Origin: Asterella californica
Taxonomy: Eukaryota > Streptophyta > Marchantiopsida > Marchantiales > Aytoniaceae
Length of the DNA: 64,000 bases
Direction of reading: 5' to 3'
NCBI GenBank assembly: GCA_036924285.1
Contig: JAYKYS010000014.1
Coordinates: 5,704,001-5,768,000, forward strand
The notes below the pieces were generated by a model that worked only from the letters and a program-made list of their open reading frames with translations, was not told the DNA's origin and searched no databases. A program made the translations under genes and the position numbers. Positions within the stretch are counted from its first letter, which is position 1; every line of letters starts with the position of its first letter. This document shows, piece by piece, positions 1 through 12,256 of this stretch.

Positions 1-214
1 TAATTACTATCTTTTCTAGTTGTTACTTATTCCGACAACTAACTTAGGGAGTGCCGACTGTAGTTCGTGTTGTGTAGTCCCTTTCCCGCTGGCCAGTCTT
101 CCCCCTGACCTCCTTTACAAGAAGATTATTTCTCTGAGTTCTTCATAGATCCAAGTTGGACGTCTTGAATGATGAATCTTGATTTTTCAGTCAGTGCAAG
201 AAACAGCTGTCCGT

Positions 215-350
215 CTCCGTCCATAGAAATATTTTAACCGTTATGCAGAAATGATTTTGGTGATTACTTCTTCATCACAGTTTGGAAATTTTGAAATAAA
301 GAATCAACTTGAAGTTATTCATCAGCTTTACAAGTTATGATTCATCTCGC
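215..350 (-). repeat. Dispersed LTR-like repeat, inverted partial copy
   Basis: Read on the minus strand this contains the same word order as the copies at 505-830 and 58480-58790: a GTTTGTTGCGAGATGAATC word, then TTGTAAAGCTG, then TTGATTCTTTATTTC, then GATGAAGAAGTAATCACC. Another inverted piece at about 955-1010 carries the GGTTACCAGGA end. Together with copy 1 the first kilobase is an imperfect inverted arrangement of one repeat family. Confidence 0.55.
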
Positions 351-504
351 AACAAACTACTAAGTATTGACAGAGAAATATTTAAACAATATTTTTATGT
401 TTCTTGGAGCAAAAGAAATCTTTTCCTCTGGTTCAAATAGACTAGGAAGAAAAAAGAATATTTTATTTATACTTTTATACTCATACTTGGAATTTAAACC
501 TCGA

Positions 505-830
505 GTATCACTGTAAAAGTATAAAAAAATATCTCTTGAATCTACAGAAAATAATCCTTTTTGCTCCAAAAAACCTCAGAATTTTCATCTGAACGTTTCT
601 AGGTAAATACTAAATAGTTAGTTTTGAGATGAATCATAACATGTATAGGTAGTGAATAAGTTTATTTTATTCTTTATTCACATATTCTAAATTGGAATGA
701 AGATGAGGAATCACGACAAATATTTATTGAATAAAGATTAAATTTCTCAGTTCTCTGAAAACAAAATAATGTCTTCTGGGTTACCAGGAGCATATTGTAG
801 TCGTACCGGGGGTTTAAGTGTCCGATCAAG
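505..830 (+). repeat. Dispersed LTR-like repeat, copy 1
   Basis: This stretch shares an ordered series of words with 31945-32290 and 58480-58790. They are a TATA-like AGTATAAA region, a TTTTGCTCCAA word, then AGTTTGTTTTGAGATGAATC-like, TTGTAAAG, CCTTATTTCACA-like and TCTTCTGGGTTACCAG-like words. The order suggests part of an LTR (promoter plus R/U5), but I see no paired LTR, primer site or coding region. Reverse-oriented pieces lie at about 215-350 and 955-1010. Confidence 0.6.
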
Positions 831-1010
831 CTTCGTTCAGAGCCCAAACTGAGCAACGGTTCCAGTTTATAGTTAAGTTTTGAGTCAAATTTTCTATTTT
901 GATCCACAATGGTTTCCATTTGATGAAATAGTCCAACTTAATGACTGATATGTACACTAAACCCCCTGTGCTCCTAGGAATAGTCCTGGTAACCAGCAGG
1001 ATCTCAGTTT

Positions 1011-4000
1011 GCGAGTTCACTATCTGAGAGCAAAAAAATATTACTGTTATCTAAAATGCTTCTGCTGATAAAACTGTCTTGCGAGAATAGAATTTGTCTA
1101 GTTAAGACTTAAATCTAAAGTTGTTTAAGAACTTAAAATTTACAGTTCACTTCAAAACAGATTTTTCATTATGCATTGTACACTGTGAGTCAAAGAGATG
1201 GTAGTTGCTTGGCCCTTCTGGTCTTTCTTTCCCTTGTAAGGCTTGATGGGGTCTTTTCATCCGTTTACTATTCTTTGGATCGCGTGTTAGAGTCAAAGGG
1301 AATAGGCATTACGGTTTTCTTCGTCATCTCATTCGTCATCATATATTTAGAGCTAGTGTTTCAGAATTGAGTTTTTACTCTCCTCTATTTTTAATAGGAA
1401 CATTTGTGGTTATGCATGCTCTTGTTTCTTTGCTGCACGTGTATTTAGCACGTCTCAAAGTGCTATTCTGTTGCATAGGTTCTTAGCCGTTGCTCTCTAT
1501 TGTGATTGTGCGCGTTAGATTTATTCCGGATCAAACTCCTCTAAAGAGCGCAAGCTGCTTGGCTTCGTTGCTACTCTTCTGTTTGTCATTTTGCACATTC
1601 TTTGGAGCTCTTACATTATTCTGGCAATGACCACTTTTTTCTTGTATGGGACCGCTGCTGTTTGTGGTCTAGTATGGAGAATGCGGTTGGAGATAGTTTC
1701 CAGGTTCTCTTCGCTCGATTGGAGACAATATGAGGTTGTGTTCAACGGCTCGTAATTGCAAGATTCTGCTAGAGGTTGTGTTCTATGACACGCAAGATTT
1801 GGCTATAAGGCAAGTGCTCTATCGTTGCTCTATCTCTTTGCCCTTGTGTTTTTGTTTTCTCTCCTTTGTCCTTTTCTGCTCCTCTACTACGAACACTTGC
1901 TTTTGTTCCTTGTCTTCAACGGTGGACTTTTATTCTCTCCGTTTTTTGACTTACATCAGCATGTTTCATAATGAGGGATGTCGACTCTTGTCTTTGTTTT
2001 TTCCAGTTCTCGCCGTTTTCATTATGTTCTTCATATAAGTCCTTTGCATGGTTTGCTTCCACGTTATTGTTGCTTGCACATATCTTCGTGGAACCCTGTG
2101 TGGTGCTTATACATGCACATACTGCTGTCAAACTGAGGGAAGTGCTTCTACTTTCTTCTATTACATTTCGTTTCATGCTCTATGTTCTTTATTTGCTTTT
2201 TATAACTGATGCGAACAAGAAGTCCGACATCTTGTCTGAGGACGCTATCTCAGTCGGTGATGACGTTCTGGATTCAATTCTTGCCATCTCGTAGCCAAGC
2301 CTCTTGCTCCCCCGTTGACGCTAGAGTCTAACTAAACAGAGAAACTCAACTTCGATAATTTTGAGACCGTCTGTTCTCACGATATAACTTTACCGTGCAA
2401 TCTGGATCGGTTTTGAAGACCTATCACCTCACCTCCTTACCGTTTATACTCTAGGATATACTATTCTTCTCATATATCAAACACTATCGCTTCAGAAGTT
2501 AAATTTACATAGATTTCGCTTTCTGTCTGATCCCGTCTGAATTCTTTCTGCCAGTACTGGACTATGTTCTCATAAGTAGATACAAAAATGCCGCAGATAA
2601 AAAGATAAAAGGAGGTGGAATTGAATTACACAAACATTCTACAACACGCACTCTAGTTTAATAAATATAGCTCCGAACTCAACTTTCAAGAGAACTGAAA
2701 CTCATGAAAGATTTTGAGAGAGAGCTCAAGTTTAGCAAGATTGGTTTGTCAACAGAAAACCTCGTGATGTCAACAATATCAAAGCATATAAGTACAAGAT
2801 AAAGATGTGTAAGTCAATATCTGACGATATGATTTGTTGGGTATATTCATTTACCAGGTGTGACCGAACCACAAGACTTGATGGAAGAACTTACCATGAT
2901 GTATACAAGTGTGGAATCAAAGACACAGCTTTGGCAAGTCAACTTTGGACAGTGTCAGTAATGAAACATGTGGTCATGAAGCTCAAAAGCTCATCTCAGC
3001 GTAAAGGAATTCAAGAGTTGTGAAAGAGATGACAACTTTCACCATTAGTCACCAAGATATTGTTCGACTAGTCGTTGAGTTGTATGACAAATATAATTTT
3101 ATTCTTATTTTTCCATCTTAGAATGACAGAGATATTGAGAAGTGGATGACCGATGGAAGAGCATGGAAAGTTCTCACACAATAAAAGAGTTCGAATTAGA
3201 GTATCGAATGATGTGATAGATAGATTTCAGCCGGAGGAACTGCATCTACTTCATGTTTTCCAAAAACACCGTTTGGAGATGACCTCTACATTGTGGAGCA
3301 TTTTCGCATTCATGCATTCCAAAAACATGGTTGCAATGTGACATCCATCGAAGGACTATATATGTTCATTTTCCTTGGTCAGATTTATATAGTAGAACTT
3401 TCAAACAAGGGAGACTCTCTTTCATGTGCTCGTTGATATTTGTTGGCCTAGGAGACCTTGGTTCTTTCTTAATGTATTGACAAAGTCAAAGGACCTGAAG
3501 GCTTGCGATACTTCTAAACAAGACTATGACATTCATCAAACGAGGAAGCTTGAGTAGTGGGAAGCACTTTGCGTTTGGAACGCACGGGAGATCTCATGGT
3601 GATATTCGGTGCTAGTTTTGAACATTCTACATCTTTGAATGATTGACATCCACTCATCAGCAATGGCATTTGAGCTATTATTCACAAGAGGAGAATATTA
3701 CTCGTGTTAGTATATAAGACGTAGCTTATCATCAATACGAACATCCTAAGACATCAAATGTAAGTAAGCATGGGTTTTTCACAGGAAGTTGACGATCGTT
3801 GTCTCTATGGCTATATATATTTTTGTGTCTCTAGACGATCAGATATCAAGAAGAACAGAGGGAATAAACCAAGAGAGGATTTTAAGCCAACACCAATTCA
3901 GATGCCGAGAGATGTTACTCGTAGTGATTAGTTGATGGAATTCACAGAAACATGTAACTAGAATGGTCATTTGAGGTCAAAGTTAAAGCATGTGGTGATT

Positions 4001-5730
4001 CATTTTATGATTGCGAACTATAGTTATCGGTACAAGTTGTGCGAGTTGCGGAATTGCTCTGGAGATTTTGTAGAAATAGTTAGTGGGAACTTTCAAGATA
4101 TTGCCAGACCTTCGTTCTCGATACATTCAGCTAGCATCTTCATAACTGAAGAATAATTTTCAAATCTTAGAAACTGTTTTGCACGACTAGTTCTGAAGTT
4201 GAGTAAGTCATAATTCATAATCGGTGTCAATTTATTTAGGTATCGGAAATGGATTACACATACGAGCGATAGCGGTATTTTGGAGCTCATGAAATTTAGA
4301 TATTTTTATCTATCGCTAGAGAAAAGAACACATCTAACGCTTTTTAGAATGAGGAGTATTTCTTTTAAAGAATAAAATGTAGAATTGCTTGTCATGTTAA
4401 ATTCAAACGACCATCAATGAAAATATTCAGACGATAATAAAGAAAGAACTTCTAGTTCATGTATCATCAGTTCCGAAAATAAAATTCAGTCAGTTGAGTT
4501 CGATATTTTTGAATTATATGTTGTTCTGTGTAATTAGTGTCATATGCGAAGGTCCAAATGTTTTTTGAGAAATAAGTATTTCAGAGAGAATATTTTTAAT
4601 TGTCAAGATCTTTCTGGTAATTTACAAAAATGACCGACGGTTTTTTTTATCAAAGATCATGTGGTTTTCAAGCACAATTCACGAGTAAAAGAATCATGAC
4701 TCTTTAAAACTAGCGATGACTTTAGATAAAATGGATCATGAATAAAATAGAGCATGGATTAAAAAATCATTATTTTTGTGAGGATGTCACATGGATCCAT
4801 GGTTAAGTTATTGTTATTTTAGAATCTATCTTATCCAATCAAATGAGATGATCATCTTGTTGAGACAGAAAATATTTTTTTTTGTGCTGCTAAGAAAATG
4901 TTCCAGGTTGTATAGGATATTCAATTTGATCGGAAAATTATTATTACCTCTTGGACAGACACCAAGATTGGATGGTCAAACATGTTATGAAGATGTAACT
5001 GCTCTGTAAATACACAAATAACATGTTATCATCACATAAGAAGTTATTTTATGTTTATAAGTATGTCAGTGAACTATCAAAACATAACATGTCTCATAAA
5101 ATCTAATCTTTGGTAGCACTTGGACATTGACAATGAAGAGTTTTTGTTAAGTCATCTCTTCTTTACTTTTAGACTAACATCTGAAAATAAAGAGAAATAA
5201 TATTTCAATATTTTTATAACAGATACCCAAGTTGCTAACGTACACAACATCGGTGTGTCGAGTCGAGATGATATTCATTGAAGCAGTTGTTAATGCAACT
5301 AAAGAAGAAATCAAAAAACTATCTATCAGTGAGATGAGTTACTTGCTTCGTGATGTTACATAGCTTCTGTTTGGAAAGTCATGACGACTTGTGAAGCCTT
5401 GGATTTCCAATTTGTTAGAAATTTTTTGTTTTTGTTAGATAAAACAGTAGATTAATTAGTATAGATGATAGATATGATAAGTTTAGTGTAATATAGAGTT
5501 TCTTAGCCGAAGGATGATGCTGAACAAAAATGCGGAATCTGTGGAGTGTATCTCTTTGGAATAATAACCTAGCTGCATTCGTCAGACGAAGAGCTTTCCA
5601 GGAATACCTCATTTGCTGAGAACGGATGTCGGACGATGAAGTTATGGACCAGAGAAGAGGACCAAAGTAGCATAGGAATTCACGCAACTTCATGCTCGAG
5701 AAACAAGAAGGACTTCGCACATGAGGTAAC
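1011..5730. other. Gene-poor region, no supported gene
   Basis: I find no protein I can assign. 1200-2200 is pyrimidine-rich and contains an imperfect tandem repeat (GAGGTTGTGTTCAACGGCTC and GAGGTTGTGTTCTATGACAC, about 1732-1805). About 1205-1290 shares a TTTCCCTTGTAAGG..TTGATG segment with 18080-18150, so part of this is repetitive DNA. Two short ORFs (2805-3023 and 4791-5009) share an RLDG(R/Q)T..(H/E)DV word, hinting at decayed copies of one unidentified sequence. Confidence 0.4.
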
Positions 5731-5962
5731 GAGAGGAAAAGCTATAAGAAGAGTCAAAAAGCATTTCACTTTACTATTTCCGCTCGCGAGTTTACTGTAG
5801 CGCTCCGTATCGATCGAACGAGAGTGGGCGAAGGCTATCTTCAGCAAAGAGTCTCTTCTAGGATTTTGTGCGGAGGAGTGGTGACATTTGACTTCGGTGA
5901 AGTCTCAAATCAAGTTCAATTTGTGAAGTCTGAAGTCTGCGCTTTTCACGATCAAGTGCCGA

Positions 5963-7223
5963 GTGAGAAAGTGTCGTAATCGCAGAAGAGCGAGGGAACT
6001 TCAGATCTTCGGTGAAGATGAGAGGAATGCAGACGGCGAAGAAGCCAGAGTTGAAGACTATAGCAACGAAGTGGCCGGACTTCAGTCCGTATCGGGAACG
6101 ACTCGAAGAAATGAGAATGACGTTCTTGATGGAGAACTGGGGGGTGATCTCTTCGGAGTTGTTACAGGAGATCCTCATCTGCAAGGGGCACCCCTCCGAA
6201 GATCTTCGGGCAAGACCGATCAATTGGAGTCTATCGCATTGGAGCTTCGCCCTGAGAATCGATGACGCAGGAAGGCCATCTGACCTTATTTACTATAGCA
6301 CTTGCAAGCCGTCTTCGGAGGAAGTCGTCTTCTGTGGAGATAGTAGGAACCTCGAGTCCGAGAAGAGACCAAGGAGAGTCGAGTTTAAGAAGAGTACCTT
6401 TGGGTGTGCAAGCAGCCGAGATGGGGGTCCTTCAACAAGAACTTCGGACCTCGCCTAGACCAGAAGAGGCTACGACTTCGGGACCGAGTAACTCGAATTT
6501 CGGAAGAGAGTTGAAGATGTTCGAGCAGACTTTGGAATTCCTCAGCGATACAGCGTTACCGATCATGGCGCAGTTGGACATGCAAAGGCATGTATACGAG
6601 AAGGAGGCGAAAGAGTTGATTTCGTTGAGCGATCTTCTCAGTGCGGTGCACTTCGGGCGACAAGGATGGATCAAGGAGAAGGACGCTCTGACAGAGAAGC
6701 TTGCGGAGACTTTGGCGCGAAGTCAAGAAGTATATTTCGCAGCGAGATGCATTGCTTGTAGCGCAGTCGCATGAACAGACAAGGTACTTGGAAGAACTTC
6801 AAGAAGGACAGGCGAAGTTGAACCTCATGACTTCGTGCTTCCACGACTTGAAGTCACTATTTTGAAACAGTTAGCGACTAAGTATGAGCAGTTGGCTGCA
6901 AAGGATGAGGAGCTAGCGAGTGTTCTAAAGGCGAAAGAGAAGTGAAGACCGAAGAACTTCGGACGAAGGTGGACGAGGTCATGACGACATACTTCGCCAC
7001 CGAACTCGACGCGACAGAAATGGAGCTACTCCAGCGACTTCGGGCAGAGCTAACGATAGCGCCAGATCCTTCGGCGAAGAGTAGAATAGTTAGGATAGCG
7101 GAGAGGATCATTAGAGATCTGAAGGAGCTTAGGGAGACGGTTAAATTTTCATTATGGAGTATAGGACAGATGTTACAGTTACGTAGAGTAGACACTTCGG
7201 TTCCGCCAAGTAGGGAGTCGTGA
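5963..7223 (+). pseudogene. Broken coiled-coil ORF, possibly a retroelement gag relic
   Basis: Overlapping open stretches in different frames (5963-6265, 6012-6458, 6262-6774, 6942-7223) read like one decayed coding region. The middle part (from about 6500) and the end are charged and helical, with heptad-like Leu/Glu/Lys spacing, for example AKDEELASVLKAKEK near 6900. Switching frame at about 6260, 6780 and 6940 is needed to stay open. The stretch is clearly richer in the CTTCG/CGAAG motif than its flanks. A TATA-like CTATATAA lies downstream at about 7289. I do not recognise the family. The layout resembles a retrotransposon gag, but no polymerase, zinc knuckle or paired LTR was found, so the call is tentative. 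Confidence 0.35.
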
Positions 7224-8559
7224 TCATACGGTCTAGATGTAATCATCTTTTTGTAGGAATGAGATCCGTCATCTTAGGGCGAAGGGCTATATAAGCGATG
7301 CGAGTCTCAGTCATTTTATCTTTTCTATGTTTTCAGTTTTTGTTAGTTAATTTTCGATTGCACAAGATTGCGGAGTGAGAGTGTGAATGAAGTAGGCGAA
7401 GACAATTACCTACAAAGAACGTAGTTTGCTGTCGCAGGTGTAAATCTGATTGATGCAAAACCTCCGAAGTTGACCTTCGGCGAATAGTGTCTTCGGGCTA
7501 TTTAAGTGAAGGACATTTCGAAGAATCTGAGAACATATTAGTTATTGTGAAGTGGAGAAGCATAAGTTAAATTGTAAAAAGAGTTCGGAACATGGTGGCT
7601 TCGTCTTAAGTTTGACTTCTTCAAATAAGTGGGATTCTTAAGAGTGAGGATTTAGTTAGAAGAACACTTCTTAGGAAGAGTAGGGGCTTATTCTTCGAGC
7701 CTTGATGTGAAGTCTGTATTCTTCTGTCTTTTCAGAAGAAGACTAGTAACATTTCAGCAATATTTGCTATCTCATTTATTCATACATCTATCTTCTCGAA
7801 TCTTTTATATGTTTGTTGGAAGGGTCCCTGATCAAAGAACTATTTCATTGTTGTTTGTAATCGATTTATCAAGTTTTGCTTGGGTTTAGTTTCTTATCAG
7901 AGTTAAACTCTCATCCGGATATTATTCTATTCCGTGAGAATAACAAAAAACTATCTGAATTATCATTGTGATGTTGTAGTACTGTGTTTTGTGTAATTGT
8001 TAACTGTATCTTCGTGGGAACGATCTTTAATTTGTTATTTTTGATACTTTGTGTTTCTCCGGATTGTTACACAACTAGACAAAATAATATGAAGAACTAA
8101 GTATCAAAAAAGAGTGGTGAGATCTCACGAGACGATGTGGGTCCAGATGATAGAAACACATGTGCATTTGTCACTAGAAATTGAGTTATGGAAACAAGTT
8201 TAGAGCATACCAGACATTAAAAGATTTCTGTGTAGTTGATAGTTTTTATTGTAAATAAAGCTTGTACATTCCGAGACTCTGTAATCATACCGAGTATATC
8301 AAGTGAACAATAGAATCAACACTTATTTTTCTTTGTATGACATAGAATGCTATATCAAATGAGACTCCTCAATCTGAGAGCATCATCCAATATTATTCAA
8401 AAAAGAAAACTACTCTCGTCTAAACATCATATTATATCTCGAATGAAAATACAAACATGTTGTTTCAACCACTTAGGTTAGAATCAGTTGTGTTGACTTG
8501 AATTGTAGGTTGAAACAACTTGTTTTGACTTGCGCTAAGAAGTGAAAGAAGGTAGACAT
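7224..8559. other. Intergenic, possible retroelement flank
   Basis: No gene is supported. The first part keeps the CTTCGG-rich character of the upstream ORF relic (for example near 7470 and 7490) and has a TATA-like box at about 7289. A TCTCCGGATTGTTACACA-like end occurs near 8058-8075 and could be an LTR end, but no matching second copy is visible in the window. Confidence 0.3.
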
Positions 8560-9640
8560 AGCTCCTCTTGATTTTTTGGAAGATGATAGTTAATCTCTTC
8601 TCATTTGAGCAATTTTTATTGACAGAAAAAAATTCAAGACAAACTTTATATTCTAGACCCGTGCACTTACAGTGCTTTGTCCACACTTGCTGGTTCCCCC
8701 TCAAACTATGCTAATACCAATGTCGTTATTGCATCAAAAGTACAGGAGATGATAAACAAATTATTGTACGTGGAGAGGCAAGTCGTATGCTATAAACTGT
8801 TATAAATAGTGGTCTTCAAACAAGCATCGATCTCAGTTGACGCATCAAATGTATTGGATGATGATAGATCTATTCAAGAAGGTGAGATGGATGAAGCTCA
8901 GAGAGGAATCACAATGCTTCTTTCAGACAATAAGCACTATGTGAGCAAGGTGGATGATGAAAAGTATCGCACGGCCTTGGAAGTATAATCAAATGGAAAT
9001 TATGAAGTTCATCCCTGAAATAGTTGAGACATTTGTATCGAAAATTTACTTCTAGAATCATGGTCATAAACTTTTGGAAGCTTTATTGTTCACTTTCAAT
9101 ATGTATGAGCATATCAAACGATGTGACAGAAAATATAGTAGCTCAATAACTTAGTCCGATACATGATGTGTCATTATGTACATAGAGCTCGATCGAGTAT
9201 AGCTTCATGTAATCTTGTGTCTTCTCTCATTTTAGCATGTCGTCTAGTATTGATGGAAGTCTTTTGTTAGTTACGTTTGTTTACTCTTTATTCTCTTTGT
9301 AAAGTTTAACAAATAAAATATATCTGGTGGATCAACAAACCAACCATTGCGTTGTGGATCGAAATGAACGAGGTAATGTTCAAGATGTTCTTTGCAAGGG
9401 TCAAAGATGCATCAGAGTTGGAGTGTAGAAAGTTTGTTGATTGAAAGATACTGAAATTTGCCACTAACAGCTATTCAAAGAGTTGACTTAGCCAGCTAGA
9501 AGATAGATGGTTCGAACTGCTAAGCGATCGGTGTTCCGAGATCTATATATAGACATAGGTACTTTCGCTCATTTCTTGGATTTTCTGTGAAAGAAGTGTA
9601 TCATTATGTTATGAAATCTCGAGTGTGAGTATAAAAGCAA
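8560..9640 (+). pseudogene. Partial genomic copy of the SET methyltransferase gene
   Basis: This segment aligns by eye with the minus strand of 51250-50110 in the SET gene. It carries the large exon from the acceptor region at 8618 (TTATTGACAG) to about 9050, with words such as ATGCTTCTTTCAGACA and GTGAGCAAGGTGGATG matching 50948-50900. Intron sequence downstream is also kept (ATAGTAGCTCAATAA near 9132, TAGCATGTCG near 9233). The next exon follows at about 9470-9558 (GATAGATGGTTCG). Because introns are present it arose by DNA duplication, not by reverse transcription. The frame is broken early: a stop follows LEV near 8990, and CCTGAAATAG replaces the conserved region before the NH motif. It is not functional. 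Confidence 0.85.
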
Positions 9641-10163
9641 AATAATATATATATATATTTCTCACTCTGTACTTTATGTCATAGATAATATTTGGTCATT
9701 CATATTTATCTTTCTCAATCAGTTGTAATCAGTTTGCTTACGAAGTGTAAAGCTCGTGAAGACCTTTGATTTATGTCATTACTTCAAAGGTTTCATTGTC
9801 TCATTGAAAGATTTATTATTAAAAACAATGAACCAAGAAAGGAGTTCCTTATGTTGCTTATAGGTCTGGAATCTGCTGAATGACATCCTGAAGAATGTAG
9901 AAGCCACTTGATACTTGAAGTGCAAAAAGTGGAAGACACGAGACGTGGACTTGGCTTTATAACTTGTATGCATGAGGTACATCGCTTCATCTTTTTAGCT
10001 TTGGAGATATACTGATCGACAGCCTCGAAGTTCGATATTTTTATTCGAGATTGTGCAAGAGTTCATCATGAGAGGCGCCAGAGGTACCATTTTCTCTTTC
10101 TTTTTGCACTACGTTTTTTAGACAGCGAGTTTCCATTACTCTACAGAGAGCTCTTAGCAAGTG
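9641..10163. other. Intergenic, TA microsatellite, no gene
   Basis: A short TA microsatellite sits at about 9645-9660. The rest holds no supported coding region. The first part may be a further decayed continuation of the SET gene copy, but the similarity is too weak to claim. Confidence 0.4.
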
Positions 10164-10168
10164 CGGTC

Positions 10169-10952
10169 TGTAACACCTAGGGGTTGCATAGTAGTAAATA
10201 TATGGATAGTTATAACTATGTGTGGTGAGTCTTCTAAATAAGTCCCAAGGCTAGACCATACTCTAAGTTAGTGACAGATAACTAGGAGTAGTCACAGTTA
10301 GAGTTGGAGGTATTTGAGGACAGAATATTAGAATATTCTAAAGTGTGAGAACTACTATTTTGTTTGGTTGTGCATAAAATGACAAGGATGTGAATAATAC
10401 ACTCTTGTCTTATGCGTGACTGATTTTTATTGGTTGTAGAGACTTAAGGGTCAAACAATCAAGAGGGTTGTTGACCTTTTTGACTCAATTATGTGTTAGT
10501 ATTTTGTCTTGTAAGGAGCAATCCGAGATTCCTTTCAAAGATTCCTTTATACTTCTAGAAGGATCCTAATTATTAGAGTAGAGTCAAAAGAGGAGAAATC
10601 TACTCTTGACTTAGGACTTTTACCTTTGACTTGGTCTCGGTAAATTGCAGTAAATCAGATTTACAAGTAGTTACCATGGTAAATCTGCAGTAGTATAAAT
10701 AGAGGGGTTGTGGAGTGATCCCTCATCCTCCTTTTGCTTTGTATTTGGAAGCGGTTAGGCCATATCTATAAAGGGTGTGTTTTTCATCTCTGCGTCTTCA
10801 TGAGAGTTCTCGTTCCCAGTGAGAAAGAGATATGAGAATGTCGAGAGTTGGATTTAGTCGAGGCCTCCTAGTTCCATGATGCGCCCCCTCAAAGGCCATC
10901 AGAGGTTTACCCTGGGTGAGAGACAGGATCGGTAGCAAGCTTGAGGATCACA
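10169..10952 (+). repeat. 5' LTR
   Basis: This 784-bp LTR starts TGTAACACC and ends GATCACA. A TATA box (TATAAATA, 10695-10702) marks the likely promoter about 470 bases before the interior coding region, so U3 is about 530 bp. It matches 17114-17897 over its full length without indels. The differences seen are at 10623, 10811, 10843, 10886, 10929 and 10947. Confidence 0.95.
10695..10702 (+). promoter_or_regulatory. TATA box of the 5' LTR
   Basis: TATAAATA, followed by AGAGGGG. The identical box is in the 3' LTR at 17639-17646. It is the only strong TATA motif in the LTR and fits a pol II start about 30 bases downstream. Confidence 0.7.
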
Positions 10953-10954
10953 TT

Positions 10955-10975
10955 TTTGGTTCCGTTCCCGGGACC
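10955..10975 (+). other. Putative primer-binding site
   Basis: Just inside the 5' LTR lies TTTGGTTCCGTTCCCGGGAC. It starts with TGG after a short spacer, as expected for pairing with the CCA end of a tRNA. I cannot name the tRNA from memory with confidence. Confidence 0.55.
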
Positions 10976-11568
10976 TCACTAGGAGGCTTGAGAGATATGT
11001 TTCGTGTGCAGTTTTACATCAGACAGAAGGACGTTATGAGAGAGCATATCGAGAGAACTCTTGGAGAGGCTAGAGCTACTGCCATGCTAGAGACCTTAGA
11101 GCCATTCGTGTATCCGGTTGTCATCTACGATGCATTTGAGGTCATCTTGTACATTCTGTACACATAGGATGTTAGAATCAGCTGAAGAGAACGTGTCGAG
11201 TGTTAGAGTTTAAATCTGAGAGTAGAGTGGTTCATATAATCCTATATGTTCATGAGGGTAGAGGATCAGATCACTCTTATCAGGTTCTTTGAGTGATAGT
11301 CCTTATCGTTGAGACTAAAAGGAGGAGAGACTAAGAGTCCGAAGGTGTAGACAATTCGCTTTCTGATCGAGTTTACAGTCATCGTCATTTTCTCTGTATT
11401 TCTCGGACGTCCTTGAAACTTCACGACAGACTGGAGAAGCTCCTGATCTATCTATTGATCCAAAGATCACTAGTTTTGGAGCTACAGAGCTCAAGATATC
11501 GCTGTCAGAAGTTCAGCTGGTAGTCCAATCGATCAAAATCTGCATGGGGTCGAATTTAAGTCAAGATC

Positions 11569-12039
11569 ATGGAGGGTCAGAAAGAGTGGGTAGTGAGGCT
11601 TAGGAACCTTCCTCAAAATCTTGATGTCATAGTGGGTGTGGACGAACGTTCTAGAGAGTTAAAGGTCGAATTTGAAGAGAGAACAGAGAGAAACAAGCAA
11701 GACTCTTCCAAGAAGAAGTTGAGGGCAGAACCGTGGTGCTACTTTTGTAGAGGGTTGGGTCACTATGCAGCAAGTTGTCCCGTGAGATTCAAGAGAGAAA
11801 ACCCTCGTGAAGGAAGGAGTTCTATCGATCTAGGTCTCCGAGTTGGTCCATCGTCTCCTTCGCGTGTTTTTAAAGACGAAAACATCTGCTCAAACTGTGG
11901 AATTCAAGGTTTGCCAAAGGAGCACGAGTGTGGAGACGTGATTGCCCTGTTGGCATCTACGTCTAGAAGATTGAGAGAGGAGCAAGGAGTTGAAACGGAG
12001 AAGCTGCCATCTTCAGACGAAAATTCAGCTAACGCATGA
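11569..12039 (+). CDS. Extra zinc-knuckle ORF upstream of gag-pol
   Basis: A 156-residue ORF begins at an ATG at 11569 and ends with its own stop before gag-pol. It holds a textbook CCHC zinc knuckle (C-x2-C-x4-H-x4-C, residues about 65-78, CYFCRGLGHYAASC) and a second Cys/His group (CSNCG...HEC) near residues 109-122. The rest is charged. CCHC knuckles bind nucleic acid, usually as part of Gag nucleocapsid. Having one in a separate ORF before a gag-pol that has its own knuckle is unusual. It could be an accessory nucleic-acid-binding protein or the decayed end of a duplicated gag. An ORF starting inside the LTR (10916-11167) precedes it, with unknown meaning. Confidence 0.6.
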   Translation: MEGQKEWVVRLRNLPQNLDVIVGVDERSRELKVEFEERTERNKQDSSKKKLRAEPWCYFCRGLGHYAASCPVRFKRENPREGRSSIDLGLRVGPSSPSRVFKDENICSNCGIQGLPKEHECGDVIALLASTSRRLREEQGVETEKLPSSDENSANA

Positions 12040-12256
12040 TGGAGATGGTAATCCAGATGGTGGAGAAGGTGACAATGAGGATGCGACTCATGCATACGTT
12101 CGGTGAGGAGATAGCGCAAGCGATTATGGTGGAACCCTTTCCTTTCTTGCTACCGATGGTTGATTATGCTCGCATGGAGTTAGTAATGTTCATCCTATAT
12201 TAGAAAACGAAGAGAGATATCGTGTTGAGGAGAGGAGAAGACATCAAGAATTTAAG

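Noticed and set aside
5770..8075. A complete retroelement with two LTRs around the CTTCG-rich ORF.
   Set aside because: I looked for a direct repeat between the DNA before 5960 and after 7224 and found only short weak matches, with no primer site or polypurine tract.
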